Assembly (NCBI GenBank): GCA_038373885.1
Contig: JAWZYV010016048.1
Location: forward strand, 248,001-312,000
Length of the DNA: 64,000 bases
Direction: 5' to 3'
DNA from: Cheiracanthium punctorium
Lineage: Eukaryota; Arthropoda; Arachnida; Araneae; Cheiracanthiidae
A model generated the notes under the pieces. The model was not told the origin of the DNA. It saw nothing but the letters and a program-made list of their open reading frames with translations, and ran no database searches. Position 1 is the first letter of the stretch. Each line of letters starts with the position of its first letter. The position numbers and the translations under genes were made by a program. Of the stretch, positions 1 through 11,906 are shown in pieces.

Positions 1-1560
1 TTAATAAAGATTTGAAAACAAATCATTCAAGACCAAAGCCTTCTCTAAGGATATGTATTTATTTGTGGACTTTGGAGTAAAGAATCAGATGCTCTGCTAT
101 TGATCTAAATTGAAAGAATATTCCATTAAACAATCAAAGGAGCTTTGAGGTGAGACTTTAAACGTAAATAAGTGAAACTTATTCATTTAGCTTCTGATTT
201 TTAATCATAACATTTCATTTTGAATTGTATTGTTTAGAAAATGAGGGATATTCTGATTCATCCTTGCTTAATTTCAGAGGTAATTTGATTCAGCCATTTG
301 TTAAGACAAATTGCTCATCCAGCTACAGATATTAATAACTATTCATTTGTCTATATTATTATAAATATTAGCAAACCACAAGACTACAACCAAAATCGAA
401 TAATCTTGCAAAGTTTCAAATTAATGCACTTTTAATTATTTTAGCTGTATAATTTCCAAAACTTCAAAATCTTCTTTTTAACCCTTAAACAGTTGTATTA
501 TTTTCAAGAAAATGGTAATAAAAGCATTTTTTGTCTAACAATATTGTATAAAAATAAATGTATGTGCAATCTGTGCATTCATTTTAAGGTTTTGGACATT
601 TGGATATAAAAAAATTCCGAGCATAAGAATTGAAATGCTTTATCAGGAGCATAACATTTGAACTCTTCTGCCCGGAAATATCACGGGAGTAAGACGGAAG
701 GGGTTAAATTATTTCTCAGTCAAGAAATCTAAAAATGGAAGTATGAACATAAAATCTTTATACCAAATTTAATCTTTTTTTTTTTTTTTTTTACTTTTAG
801 TTCAAAGACTTTTGGTATACGCGTTAGAAAATTTTTTTCAATTTTTTTTCTTTTCAAGCTGTCATTTGAGTCTTATCATAATAATGCTCAAGTACATTTT
901 GTTCGACTTTCCCTGTACACTATTTTCACTGCTTCGTAAAAGTATCTTCTACTTGTTCTTGAAAAAAGAACTTCATAGCAGAGTTCCATTTAAAATTCAG
1001 GATAGCTTAACAAGTGGAAAGAATATTTTTGCAGTTCCAATTAAAAATATACCCATCATTTATCTTGCAAGAGAACGTCTGTTTTGGGCAAAAATCATTA
1101 CAAACTTGGAAGCTGTTTTTGACGCTGAATAAACGTTATATTAAAAAAAAAAAAATCCGATTTTCTTCTTCAGGTCATTATTTTGTCTTGTTTCATAAGG
1201 AATAAGATGAAATAATGCTTTTGAAAAATTAATTTAATCTCTAGGGTTTATAATAGATTTGTTGAGGCACGATTTCATGGAATTTTGAATGTAACTTTTT
1301 AAAACATAAAATATGATTTATAATGTTACAAATTAGATAGAATCTTATAGCTACACAATATGTTTAATATTTACTCTGGATGACTCAATGACGGGCCGAA
1401 GTCAGATATTTCTGAGCGTAGCTACATTACTTGCTTACTCACTTAATGTAATAAAGGATTGTTTTCCTACATTGCAGAAGAAAAAAATCGTTCATGAATC
1501 ACCAATAGTGGAAAACAATAAGACTATGTTGTCTGTGGGGAAAATTGTTCCAATGATTAT

Positions 1561-1800
1561 TTAACAGTGATTTGGCAGATCACTATCATTCCGATTTAGT
1601 ACCATATACGTATTGCCCGCTATCACACGTGCCAAATTTTGCCAAGATAGCATAATCGGTCTCGGTCTCGGAGCAGTTAACGAACAAATGTCGAAACATT
1701 CAACCATTATAAACTTCGCACCACTTTCAGCTACGCTCAGCAAAAATGTTAAAAATTTTGAAAACTTTAGATGCCGTGAAATTAAGACAGAAATTCTCAT
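1561..1800 (-). other. Coding-like fragment, unrecognised (probable dispersed repeat)
   Basis: A 79-codon minus-strand frame whose C-terminal two thirds (SGAKFIMVECFDICSLTAPR, then PRPIMLSWQNLARVIAGN) has amino-acid composition and base content unlike the surrounding AT-rich DNA. I cannot assign a family. No flanking splice sites or promoter are evident. The likeliest explanation is a relic of a dispersed repeat with a once-coding frame; a chance frame is possible. Confidence 0.25.
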
Positions 1801-2309
1801 TTTATTTTCTTAATTTTTTTTCTAAATTTTAAAATAGGTTTCGAGTCTATGTCCAAATTTCAAAGCCTAAATATAGTACATGTCAAAGTTAGCAAATTAT
1901 GCAGAATTCAATTAAGTGAGTTGTGATGATAGCGAATTAAATGATAAGGATAAACATGATGAATAATATACCGTGAAGTTCATCTTTTAAAGGATATCTT
2001 TTTTCATATGCATACAAAGTGGCACGTGTTAACTGGACTTAAAGAAAGACAGACAACTGAAAGGGATCTTAGTTCTAAATTAAACTGTTTCTTACGATCT
2101 TTAAATGAGTGATTTATGTGTCTCTACATGAAACAAACTTTTTGAATGAATACTATATAGCACTGATAAATATCGGATGATTAAAAATGAATACAATTAT
2201 TACAAATGGCAAGGATTATGTAATTGTAAAGAATTTACCGTTAAGAACTACACTTTACTATTTATAGAGAAGGCAGTTCAAAAATTTGGTTACATACTTT
2301 ATAAATGCT

Positions 2310-2530
2310 GAATGTAACTGCGCTTGGTAACATGGACTTGCAGATAAGCGGTAGTCCGTTTCATGCCATGCATTCTGAAGTATATCTGGAGTCACCAACG
2401 CAGCGCACTGGAAATGTGAATCTGGAGTTCAAGAATTGTTTAAATAAAGGAAGCACAAACACAGGCAAGTCTTTTATATAACCCCACAGAAAGAAAACCA
2501 AGAAAATTAATTTCTTGCTATTTCTAATGC
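2310..2530 (-). pseudogene. DDE transposase C-terminal relic (Tc1/mariner-like)
   Basis: On the minus strand one frame reads FFLWGYIKDLPVFVLPL (about 2430-2500). After a frameshift another frame reads ALVTPDILQNAWHETDYRL (about 2350-2410). Both are hallmarks of the C-terminal part of an arthropod Tc1/mariner-type transposase in which the catalytic 'SPDLTPCDFFLWG' box is followed by 'VTP.mL...W.E.dyRld'. The catalytic core upstream is missing, and the frame is broken at least once. A second copy of this family is at 62470-62725. It is a dead fragment with no terminal repeats recognised. Confidence 0.55.
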
Positions 2531-3134
2531 GCTTGCGTAAGTGACTCAAGAAATGCTTGAGAATATATACGTACGATCGCTCAGATGTTGCTTGTGGTAC
2601 CAATGGGAGTCACATAGAACGATTATAACGTATGCAAACAAAATTTTGAACTTCCTTCTACATTCTGTATAATTCTAATCTATAAATTCTTTTCAACCAA
2701 AAAGCTATAAACGTTTTTAATTTCTATAAACATTTGAATCATTCGCTAGTTTAAGTAATATGTAGCGTGTTTTTGCTTAATTTTTAATAATAATTACTGT
2801 GTTTGTTTTTAAATTAACTTGGATAAAGTATGTTTGACAATATGCATATTATCGACAAATTTTAGTCCGATGTACTGTTATTTAAAATTAATTTTTAGTA
2901 GATACCAAAAAAATGCCTTTTAGTGCAAAGATAATTTCTCCCGTTCATTATGAAAGTAAAGGTAATATTTCTCAATAATACAATTACTTATGGAAAAAAT
3001 CCTTAAATAATGAAACCGATGAAGTAAATATTATTATGTTGAAACTATGTAAGCATTGTTTTATTCTCAAAATAAGTAATTTACTTTCTGATATATCATA
3101 CATAACGTTTTATTAGGAAATATATCATGCGTAC

Positions 3135-3241
3135 CTTTCTTTCTCCTTCTTCATCCCTGATACTCAGATAGAGGGGAGCGACTCCAGCTAAGTATGGTGA
3201 TATAGAAACTGGAAACATTGACTTCTCTGCTAAAATGTGTA
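3135..3241 (-). CDS. Fas1: Internal exon of the same fasciclin-domain gene (middle of the FAS1 domain)
   Basis: This 107-bp exon has an acceptor (tttttctcatttcag) and a donor (AGAAAG|GTACGC) on the minus strand. It begins with two bases that finish a split codon, then reads 35 uninterrupted codons and ends in phase 0. The peptide runs HILAEKSMFPVSISPYLAG, then VAPLYLSIRDEEGERK. In FAS1 proteins this is the 'hHI...' segment followed by the 'agnpPLyi' strand that precedes the conserved VNNA-type motif, which should open the next exon. It follows directly from the RFYV end of the exon at 34501-34648, giving RFYV-L-HILAEK. Coding strand, phase and domain position all agree. No downstream exon was found in positions 1-3134, so the next intron is longer than 3.1 kb. 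Confidence 0.78.
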
Positions 3242-4404
3242 CTGAAATGAGAAAAAAAGAAAACAAATGAATCTTTAGTTAAAAAGTCCCACCGAAAACA
3301 TGTCAAAAATGATTTGGAACTTTGTGTACGTTGTTAATATTAAAAATATTTCTCCTTAATAAAAAATATAACACGAAAGAACACCCCTAACTAATTTGTA
3401 TTTTTAAGAAATGTAACTGGCGGAATTTCAGTAAAGATATTTTTTCTCCTTAATAGCAACAGAGTAATAAAAGTTCCAAAAGACTGATTTCGTGTTCAAC
3501 CAAAAAATGCATAATGAGAATTCGCAAGTAATCTTACGCAGACCAATCTTCGATGTTCCAGAAATGCTTCTTTTTTAACCATTGCGATAACGTTTTTAGG
3601 ATTGTTTGAAATAAAACAGTATTGTTTTTGGTAAATAAATCTGAAATCATAACTAGAAAATTATTACCCGAGTAATATACAGCATTCTAAAAATGTATTT
3701 TAAAGTTTATTCTCTTGCTTGATCAGTAACGCAATTTATTTATTGCTGCTTGATGTTTACCAAATAATGTTTTGTAATTCACGTTTTGTTGAGCTGTATT
3801 AAACATATTTTTATGAAACTTTCCCGCAGCTCTTACGACTTGAAAACAAAAAAAAATTTTTTAACTGGCATGCGGGTGAATCATTGCTTTTATACGTCCT
3901 TCATTTTCTTTTTCTATTTTTGGTGGCGTTATCGATTTGCGATGGACTAAACTTTTGCCAGAGCAATATTTTGAGTATATGAAGTGGACATAAAAAGTTT
4001 TGTTCCTTTTTTTCATCGGCAGAACAAAATAAAATAGCATAGAACTACTGTGTTTCTACTTAAACTCCACTTATAAACTGTGATAAAACTAATAAAAAGG
4101 AAGAACACACTAAAGATAGTTTAGCCAATAAAATGCATATCGAAGATTTTTGTTTAACATTGATAAATTATTTCATTTATTTTCCATGGTTACTATATAT
4201 TTGACACGAACTTTTAATACAAAATATATTTCTACATTTCTTTGCAAAATTAATATTTATTATTTCATAACACTCAAAAATCTTGTTGCATGTTTAATCA
4301 CCAGTCAATATGCTCACCAGCATAATTCGGTTGACACTTACCTGTACGATTCTGTATCGCATAAACTTGGATGACATTGTAAATAGTTTGTTTTTAAATT
4401 GCTA

Positions 4405-5580
4405 AAAATTGTTTGTGATCCAAAGAGTTCCATTGCGACAAAATGAACTCCTAGTCTCATTACTACAATTAATCATTTCAATAGAACGTTTTCTATAACT
4501 ATACGGTTTAGAAAATTTGCGTTCTCATTATTATATTAAGTAAAATAGTGTTAATAGAAATATTCTTTAATTTTTTAAACTGTAAAGTATGTTCGCGTAT
4601 AGTAAAAAAAGATATAAATTTTAGTAAAGTTCCAGTAGAAACATTTTAAAGCGTACTTCCGTTATAGTTTTTCGATGAAAAGTCTTCTGTAAAAATAAGA
4701 ACTTAAAAAATTTTGAAGCAAAATGAACGATATTTGAATAAAGTAGACTTAAGAAAAAAATTTCAAATTCATGTAAAAGTCTACTTAATCTTTTCTTGAC
4801 TGCCAAAGAAAAATTTCAATAAATTTTCCTCTAGCCGAAGCTATGTGATATAGACCGACAAAAGCAATGTTATTGCAATTCGCGTTAAACATGAGTTTTT
4901 AGTTATCAGTTGAACAGCTCGCTTCAGTGGACTGTTAGCAACTGAACTATACAATAATAAAGGTGACCTCGTCCTGATTTATGTCGCAGTCAGTCATCAT
5001 GAAATTACAATCAGACGAGATACTGGCGAAAAACGTATTAAACGAGTATGTAAACTGCGTTATAAAATGTAGACGCTCCATGGGCTGCACATAGGTACGA
5101 TATAATGTAATAAGAAAAAAAAATGTTCAACTAAGCAACCTCAGTCATGTGTACCATGTTACTCAAGTTACATTCGATACAATTTCTTTAATTAAAAGGT
5201 TTCTGATAGTATATTTTATATTATTTAAATATTTCAAACGCCCAGTTAATATAGCCTGCTAAATATCCTTCGAAGTATTTCCTTTGTGCATTTCTCTCCA
5301 GCTAGTATACCAGTCACCTTGACTTGGGTGATATGAACCATTAGGAACTTTGTGCTTAACCTGAATTCGGGTGACAAAGCAAATAAATTAATTTTAACCT
5401 GTTACATAGTTTTTTTTATCCAAAGAGCTGTAATTTATGAAAATAAGTTACTAGTCTCATTACAGCAATTATTCATTTCAACAGAAAGTCAGAAAGAAAA
5501 TTTTCAAAAATTGTGTTCTCATAATTTTCTTTTAAAAACACTGTTGGTATCTTAACAGAAATCTGTATTGTTATAACTTC
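4405..5580 (+). repeat. Diverged pair of duplicated segments (about 4410-4560 and 5415-5580)
   Basis: The segment around 4420-4500 (atccaaagagtt..., ctagtctcattac, caatt.atcatttcaa, agaa) recurs in the same order and spacing at about 5420-5490, roughly 1 kb downstream. The following 'gttctcat.attnt' and 'aacagaaat' blocks are also shared. Similarity is patchy, so this is an old direct duplication or two members of an old repeat. Neither copy has a convincing coding frame. Confidence 0.4.
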
Positions 5581-6541
5581 TTTATTTCGAAGAATTTTCT
5601 ATAAACATATTAATGAAGGTCACTTTAAAATGGTCGTATTTATAACTTAACGAAATCTTATATTTTTTAACATTCAAATCAATAATAAAAATCTTATTTT
5701 ATTTTAAATCACATTTCAGAAGCTATTTATCTCCAAGAATTAAATGTTTAATGTGACATGACATAATATGTTTACTTAAGTCGATATTTACAGACGGGAT
5801 ACTTTTTATAACCAGTTCAAACTTTTTAAAGTCATTATTACTGAGAGGGAAGAAAACATAATTATTATTTACAAGATGCAATTTTATTTTCCTTGGGTGA
5901 TAACAACATTATATTTAAAAAATCTTTCTACACTGTTATTATAACTAAATAATAAAGAACTAGTAATCAATATAAGATATTTTGAAAACGTTGCAACCAG
6001 ATAATTTCATCTCTGAATATTGATTTTGCTCGACAACAACAACTAGCGCCATCTAGGTAAACACTTCTAAAATTTACACAAACTTTGTATTCTTTTGCTG
6101 TTGTGCGAAACTGTTTATTGATCTATTTAAATGAATTTCATCTGCATCCATGTTTTCGTTAGTGAGATTAAAAAACATGTTGCCCGAGGTATGTTTAAAT
6201 ATGAAGATGGAAATTATTGGAGAGGTTTTGTTTTTAAAGATACAAAAAAAAAGAAAACAATTTAAAAAGCCTTTAGTGTTAGAGATCGAGGCAATCGTAT
6301 TCGAGAGCTGCAAAAAGTGTTTGAGTTATCTTTCTTTTATGTAGCGAAAATTTCTGCAAAATTTTATTCAAGAACAAGTTTTTGACTCTCAGTCTTGAGC
6401 GTCAGTAAAGGTTTAAACGCTCAATTTTTTGTTCCTTGTGAAAATGAATTCATTTTATGTACTTGGTTTATTTGCGTTTAATTATGAAAGGGGCGAACCG
6501 TAATTCGAAATATAAAATATTTTATTACCTTTAATTTAGTA

Positions 6542-6585
6542 AAACGTGCATAAAATACATAGTAAACGTGCATAAAATACATAGT
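6542..6585 (+). repeat. 22-bp perfect tandem duplication
   Basis: The unit aaacgtgcataaaatacatagt occurs twice head to tail without mismatch, at 6542-6563 and 6564-6585. It looks like a recent replication-slippage duplication in non-coding DNA. Confidence 0.85.
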
Positions 6586-6859
6586 AAATACGTAGAACAA
6601 AGAAGCTTGTTCACCTAAGAAATACCTTGAAATGTTGGAAGTGTGAAAGACAAAGAAGCGTATATGCAAAATGAGCATTTTATTAACGTTTGATATGCTC
6701 AGTACAGCATTGTAACTGCATTTGTGTTAGTTTGAAACAAAAGATATAGTTATGATAACGTTACAAGAGTATTTCTTCGTGCCACTAATGTCAAAAATGT
6801 TCGTTCCGTTTGATTACCAAGAGGTGACTTTACTTTGGCGGATAACCCCAGAAAGGTGT

Positions 6860-7050
6860 TTATGCATAGACGAAATTAGACGGTTTAATGTGTCTGAAGA
6901 CATTCTTCCTCATGCCTGCCATAGATTCTTTTAGCTGTTGTGTATTGCCGGGACGACGTTGGGCCATCTTCCTTTCAAGTATTCTCCTAGTATTCTCGAT
7001 AGGAGAAAGATCAGAACTTGCTGCTGGCCACTGTGAAACAGCGACACGTT
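6860..7050 (-). pseudogene. Tc1-like transposase C-terminal relic
   Basis: The minus-strand frame reads KRVAVSQWPAASSDLSPIEN, followed by TRRILERKMAQRRPGNTQQL and ESMAGMRKNVF. The W-P-x-x-S-x-D-L-x-P-I-E-N block is the Tc1 signature around the last catalytic glutamate (here in PIEN). The downstream segment matches the usual C-terminal helix region that ends in a 'smp.R...vi.a.G' motif, here degraded. The first two catalytic aspartates and the DNA-binding domain are absent and no terminal repeats are visible. It is therefore an ancient truncated copy, from a lineage different from the element at 17295-18474. Confidence 0.7.
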
Positions 7051-7946
7051 TTGAACGTAGCTGTGTTTTTGTTACCCTCGCAATATGCGAGTATAACACA
7101 TATTTTGGTCTTTTTTATTAGCCCTTTCTTACGAATAAACTGAAAAAAACAAAAGAATAATGAGTCCCAGAAAATAGTTTTTGAACAAACAAACAAACAA
7201 ACAAAAATTTTTGAAGTGGGAGAGAGAGATCTCCAAAAATTTAATTCACATCACAACTTATTAAATTATTGAAATTTATGAAGCCGTCATAACCGACACG
7301 AGAGTAAGGCATGTCGACCTCACAGTGACTACACATCGAAGTCCCAATATCTACTTGTGACCGGATTGTGAATGTTACTTAAGGGTCCCTTGGGAGTCAT
7401 CGCACTTTCAGGGAACATCTCCAAACAATTAAAAAGAAACCATTAAATTTTTGCAGCCGAAAAATATTCTGTAGTTTAAGAAAACACAGCAACCCTTGAG
7501 TTTTATTTTATAATCGAAAAATTTTATTTACACTCCGAAAACTCGTTGAAATAGTAACTGATAAATGAGGGTACTCTAAAAAGATACCAAGAAATGTAAT
7601 TTTAATCAGTTGTATTTTCCATTACGCTCTTCAATATATCGTAGGGTGGTATGTCATTATTACGATTATGAAAAGAATAATTACAGTCATTAACGACATG
7701 GCCGAAGAAGATTAGGATTTTTTTCTGAAATTACAGATGAGAAAATTATTTCGTTTAAATCTGAAATTTATATTGAGTAGGGAAAGAACAAATCGTGAAT
7801 AAAGACGGTCGTACGATTAATCAAAATGATTTTAAAAATCCATTTTAATTTAATTAGCATAGATAAACGAAAGTAGCTAATAAAATTAAAATAGAACAAG
7901 GAAGAGAAGTTCCTGGCTAGAAATTTTCAATTGAAATAAAGTAGTG

Positions 7947-7972
7947 TTTTTTTTTTTTTTTTTTTTTTTTTT
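7947..7972 (+). repeat. Poly-T run (about 26 nt)
   Basis: Uninterrupted T tract, possibly the reverse-complemented poly-A tail of an old retroposed sequence. No recognisable retroposon body is adjacent. Confidence 0.8.
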
Positions 7973-8732
7973 GTCGGAATAAGACAGCATAAAAACAAAC
8001 TTAAATTAAAATTCTATCGATGTCTATAGATATAGTTATCATGTAGAAATAAAATTTCATAGACAATATGTAAGTAGGTAATATGTAAGATTGTCTTGAG
8101 AATTTTCTTATTACTTATTTAAAAGTTGCTCAAAAAATATTTAATTTAGATCTAGTTTCTATGGTAAAGGACTAAAGGGCTGTGTATGTTGAAGGATTGT
8201 CTATATAATGCATTAATGTGGATGCATTAAATATTATCATCATTTATACAAAGACCGTAATAGATTAAGCATTTAGTGTTGTAATCATGTTGTACATATG
8301 TTTATAAAAATGTCACAATTTCTGTCATCATGATAAAATTATTTAAGCAAAATCGATACTCAATTATACAATTATCTCTTTACCTATTATTTGGGAAAAG
8401 AATTATTGAAAGAAACCACATATCCTTTTTAATTTTTTTAAAACTTGAGTAGCATTTTATCTTTACATAAAAATTACTGTTCGTTCTCTATACTTATATT
8501 AGCAATATAGAAACACGGTAAAGTGTGTAAATAAAGAATATTGAAATCGCTACTCTATTTTCAGGAATTGGTTAAAAACAGCATTACAACTCTATTTAGG
8601 AAAATTTATTGACTAATGTGCTCTCTTTAAGTGAAATTTTGTTTGTAAAAGTTTCAGTAACTGGTATTACCCACATGCACATGTGATTCCAACCCGTTTA
8701 TTTAAGGGAATATTTTCTCGCGTATTACTAAA

Positions 8733-9746
8733 ACTACAGTGTCGGCATAAAAAAGGGTGACTTTCAATTCGGTCGTAATGGTATTGACTGTTAAATTGTG
8801 CTCTGAAAAATCCTATAGCATCTTTTCATGAATATGTGTGTGTGGATAGTAATCATACTGTTAGTTCGCGCGGAATGCTGGGATAGCCTCACCATGGCAC
8901 AGTGGTTATGCCACTGAAAATGGTAGACGGCCGAGGTGTGAAGGTCCCGGGTTCGGGTCCCATCGCGCGGCTGTCGATCTAACGGTCTGGAGTTTTGGTA
9001 GGTTTTCTCCAGATGTAACGTGAATACGCGTTAGAACCCCTTAGAAAGTCCTCCTTACAAGGCACCCCCCATCCTAGGCAGATACCCCGCATGCAGGTTT
9101 GCCTTAAAACACAACACAACACACACACTCTTCGGAATTCTGGGAGAATTTTTGATGTATTCAGGGTTTGGAAAAAGGCCATAAGTACAACTTGATATAG
9201 GTGCACAGATTTTCAAAATTTTTAGAGGATCAACTTAAAAAAACGAAAAATAAAATAGTGTTTTAGGGCAGCATTTTACTTTAGTGCATTCTGTTCAGGC
9301 TGAATAAGCTTTTTCGTCCTTTGCTCAAAACTGGGTCTTCTCCAAAAACACTATAGTATGCATCACTTTTGCGCAACCTATGTCGAGTCATTTTTATTTT
9401 TTTCCACAGATGCAGCAAACTTCAATTAATTTATAAATGCACATTTCAGATAGTTTTCTGTGTCATTCTTCACAATTTCCATGGTTTATAGCCAGAATTT
9501 GCAAATTTCCCTGCCATTTTCCTGTTAAGTAAAATTTAACTACCGTTGCAGGTTTTGCAGTTTTTCTTATCCGCTAGCTAGCCTGCATACGCTAAAGAAC
9601 TTCCCAGCATTCCAAACTAATAGCATGATCAATATACATACCCGCATTTCCATGATAACACGCAATAGCTTTTGGAGAACAACTTTAACTGTCAACAGTA
9701 TTACTGGCCTATTAAAAATGTAAACTTTCCCGGTACTGTAGTATTT
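8733..9746. mobile_element. Non-autonomous DNA element with long (about 130-150 bp) imperfect terminal inverted repeats, SINE inserted
   Basis: The left arm (about 8742-8882: ctacagtg..., gactttcaatt, attgactgttaaa, ggaatgctggga) is matched in reverse complement by the right arm (about 9586-9742: cccagcattcc, ttaactgtcaacagtat, gtaaactttcccggtactgtag). The outer ends pair as CTACAGTGtCGG with CTACAGTaCCGG. A tRNA-derived SINE (8884-9129) sits just inside the left arm. No transposase frame is present between the arms. A further right-arm copy lies at 28855-29010, close to a mariner-type transposase relic, so this may be the non-autonomous derivative of that transposon. The exact target duplication was not resolved. 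Confidence 0.6.
8884..9129 (+). mobile_element. tRNA-derived SINE, family 1
   Basis: The 5' head is tRNA-like, with an A-box region (tggcacagtggttatgcc) and a B box (gggttcgggtccc about 60 bp later). A conserved body follows (ggttttctccagatgtaacg, aatacgcgttag, ccttagaaagtcc, ccatcctagg), then a CA-rich tail (aaaacacaacacaacacacac). The body recurs in reverse orientation at 40345-40563 and, without the head, at 13325-13440. Pol III promoter boxes and a simple-repeat tail mark it as a retroposed SINE; it encodes no protein and would depend on a LINE for mobility. Confidence 0.8.
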
Positions 9747-9792
9747 CCTATAGTAGGGGATATAGTAGTTCCTGTAGTAGTCCTCCTAGTAG

Positions 9793-9938
9793 TAAGGGAA
9801 GGTGGCCAAAAATGTTTCCCTTAAGGGGAAAACTTGCATAAAATAACATAAATGTTAAATGAAACTTTGGCCCTTTGGCACAATATTTCAAACTATATTT
9901 AGCACCATAACCATGCTTTAAAATTATTTTAACCCAAA

Positions 9939-9988
<50 letters not shown>

Positions 9989-10746
9989 AAAAAGGAATTT
10001 TGAAAAAATAGTCCAAAGGATCATTTTATCCTCACCGAAGGACAAAATGATCCTTCATTTTTAAAATAATCGTGAATTCTTTTTTAATGGCAAAATAAAA
10101 AATGCAAAAATAATTATGACAATACTTATGAAATAAAATAAGTTTTACAATCACGTGGCATGCATAGTTTATTTTATAAAAGCTTTTAAATAAAAAAGAG
10201 TCTTAAAATGGAATATTTCAAAATTATAGTTAAAAAATTATGGCCTATAATAAACGCAAAGATAAATTAAATAATGTAATGATGAATCACGCATTTTGAG
10301 AACATCTGAAGGGCTACCATGATGAGTAGGACCCGGTACTGGATTTCTTCAGTCGATGGATCCTTTTACGCCGCAGTATGGCTGCCTACTTTAGGTTATA
10401 CTATTGGAACATGTCGAGAATCATAACAAACTAAACAAGTGTAATTCACATCTAAAAACATACTCTATTCAGTAAACCAAGTCATGTTTCTGTACATTAA
10501 AGACTGTATTTCCAAATAAATAAGAAAGTCAGTGCTTAGCTTATAAAAGATTTCATAAAACTCAGTTTTTTGAAGAATTCTACTCAGACACATAATACAC
10601 CAATCGCTTCAATATCACCACTACTTCTTCCTGACGTGTCACAACTAATTTATGTGTTACCTAGTTTAGATACCGCTGCCTGTTTGGAAAAAATCATACG
10701 TGGATTCTTTTGCCCGCTAGGTTCATTTTGGGCGACCATTCCTTAT
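9793..10746 (+). mobile_element. MITE family 'GGATCATTTT', copy A (near full length, about 950 bp)
   Basis: Begins taagggaaggtggcc and ends ggcgaccattcctta, an inverted pair. Internally it carries an (AG)n run (9943-9985) and a conserved imperfect palindrome (AAGGATCATTTT-ATCCT at 10016-10032 against its complement at 10039-10055). A third copy of the motif (ggatccttttacgcc) lies near 10358, and the right end has a fourth. Copies B-E are at 22317-22656, 34831-35802, 46594-47255 and 56095-56356. It has no coding capacity. Superfamily is unassigned; TA-flanked ends suggest Tc1/mariner but were not proved. Confidence 0.75.
9943..9985 (+). repeat. (AG)n microsatellite inside MITE copy A
   Basis: About 21 uninterrupted AG units. 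The corresponding position in copies C and D lacks the run, so it expanded after insertion. Confidence 0.95.
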
Positions 10747-11002
10747 ATGTATATATATATATATATGCCATATAAGCCAAAGCTGGCCTCTCTTAAACTT
10801 AATTGATAGACATCTGGTTAAGCTATTCATTTTCAGCGTGTGCTGCCACAGCCTGTCAATCTCTTGGTGTCTCATAAGAATGCGCCACCCCAGTCTGTTA
10901 ATTTAAAAAATCTGGAGTGACTCCACTCGACTTTCCGAACACTTACGATTAAGATCATTACCAAGCATTTAAATAAATTTTAATCAATGAATAATTCAAA
11001 CA

Positions 11003-11402
11003 TATATACCAAGCTGAAGCTCAATCGAATGCGTCGTTTAAACGCTAGCGCACTTTCAATAATTTCTCCCCATATGCCATAATGTAAAAGAAATCTTTGT
11101 CGTAGCCCTGTAGAAAAACTATAAGTTCTATACACATGAAAATCAATACCGGTCTTACGATGGTGGTTTATAACATGTATACCGAATTTGAGTTTAATCC
11201 AATGCACCGTTTAAACGCTAGCGCACTTTCAAGAATTTCCTCCCATAGGCCATTATGTAAAAGAAATCTTTGTCGTAGCCCTGTAGAAAAACTATAAGTC
11301 CTATACACACCAAAATCAATACCGGTCTGGCGACGGTGGTTTATAACATATATACCGAATTTGAGCTCAATTGAATCCCCCGTTTAGGAGCTATCGTGTT
11401 CA
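11003..11402 (+). repeat. 173-bp tandem repeat, about 2.3 units
   Basis: Three successive copies of 'atataccgaatttgag.tcaat...cgttta' are spaced exactly 173 bp apart (anchor 'acc' at 11008, 11181 and 11354). The first two units are highly similar over their length (shared aaacgctagcgcactttca, aaagaaatctttgtcgtagc, atcaataccggtct). The third is cut off about 50 bp in, just before the CA microsatellite. Satellite-like structure; no coding frame is conserved between units. Confidence 0.85.
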
Positions 11403-11407
11403 CTCAC

Positions 11408-11422
11408 ATACACAAAAACACA

Positions 11423-11498
<76 letters not shown>

Positions 11499-11506
11499 TA
11501 CATACA
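11408..11506 (+). repeat. (CA)n microsatellite with interruptions
   Basis: A CA/ACAT run directly follows the last partial 173-bp unit, with about 35 pure CA dimers in the core. The open frame on its minus strand is only a poly-valine/cysteine artefact. Confidence 0.95.
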
Positions 11507-11860
11507 TCTCGTAAAAATAGCATAAATGAATTCAGAAGACCTCAAAACGTGTAAATACACCAAAATCTCGAAGTCGAATTTTTTCATGATTACAATACTT
11601 TCCTTACATGGTACATGTTCGGAAAGTAAAAATGAGGATATTGTTATAGTTTCGTGGGCTAAGTAAATGATGGATAGAGCTGCCGCCTAGTGGGGACTCT
11701 ACGAACTGAACTAACAAAACCAGCACACATCTATCGCAGAGCATGCTTCGAGACATTTTCCGAAAACCCATCTGTATATAGTATGTACATTTATAAATAT
11801 TCTACTTAAGCTTTAATAAAGTACTCAAGATGGACATTGTCGTTTACTCTGTACGTCATC

Positions 11861-11863
<3 letters not shown>

Positions 11864-11903
<40 letters not shown>
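11864..11903 (+). repeat. (TA)n microsatellite
   Basis: About 20 TA dimers, uninterrupted. Confidence 0.95.

Positions 11904-11906
<3 letters not shown>

Larger units (their letters stand above)
1..3134. other. AT-rich flank, probably the next intron of the fasciclin gene
   Basis: No exon with both splice sites and a FAS1-like continuation is visible. The stretch contains the transposase relic at 2310-2530 and a coding-like but unrecognised fragment at about 1561-1740 on the minus strand (includes LTAPRPRPIMLSWQNLARVI). A poly-T run lies at 774-792. Positions 1-1550 otherwise show nothing identifiable. Confidence 0.4.

Noticed and set aside
9943..9985. Purine-only tract as a possible CRISPR-like or regulatory array
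   Set aside because: Simple AG microsatellite without spacers.
11003..11402. Regularly spaced repeats as a CRISPR array
   Set aside because: Units are adjacent and share their full length; there are no short repeats with unique spacers, and the genome is eukaryotic.
11384..11587. Open frame rich in Cys and Val on the minus strand
   Set aside because: It is a translation of the CA microsatellite.
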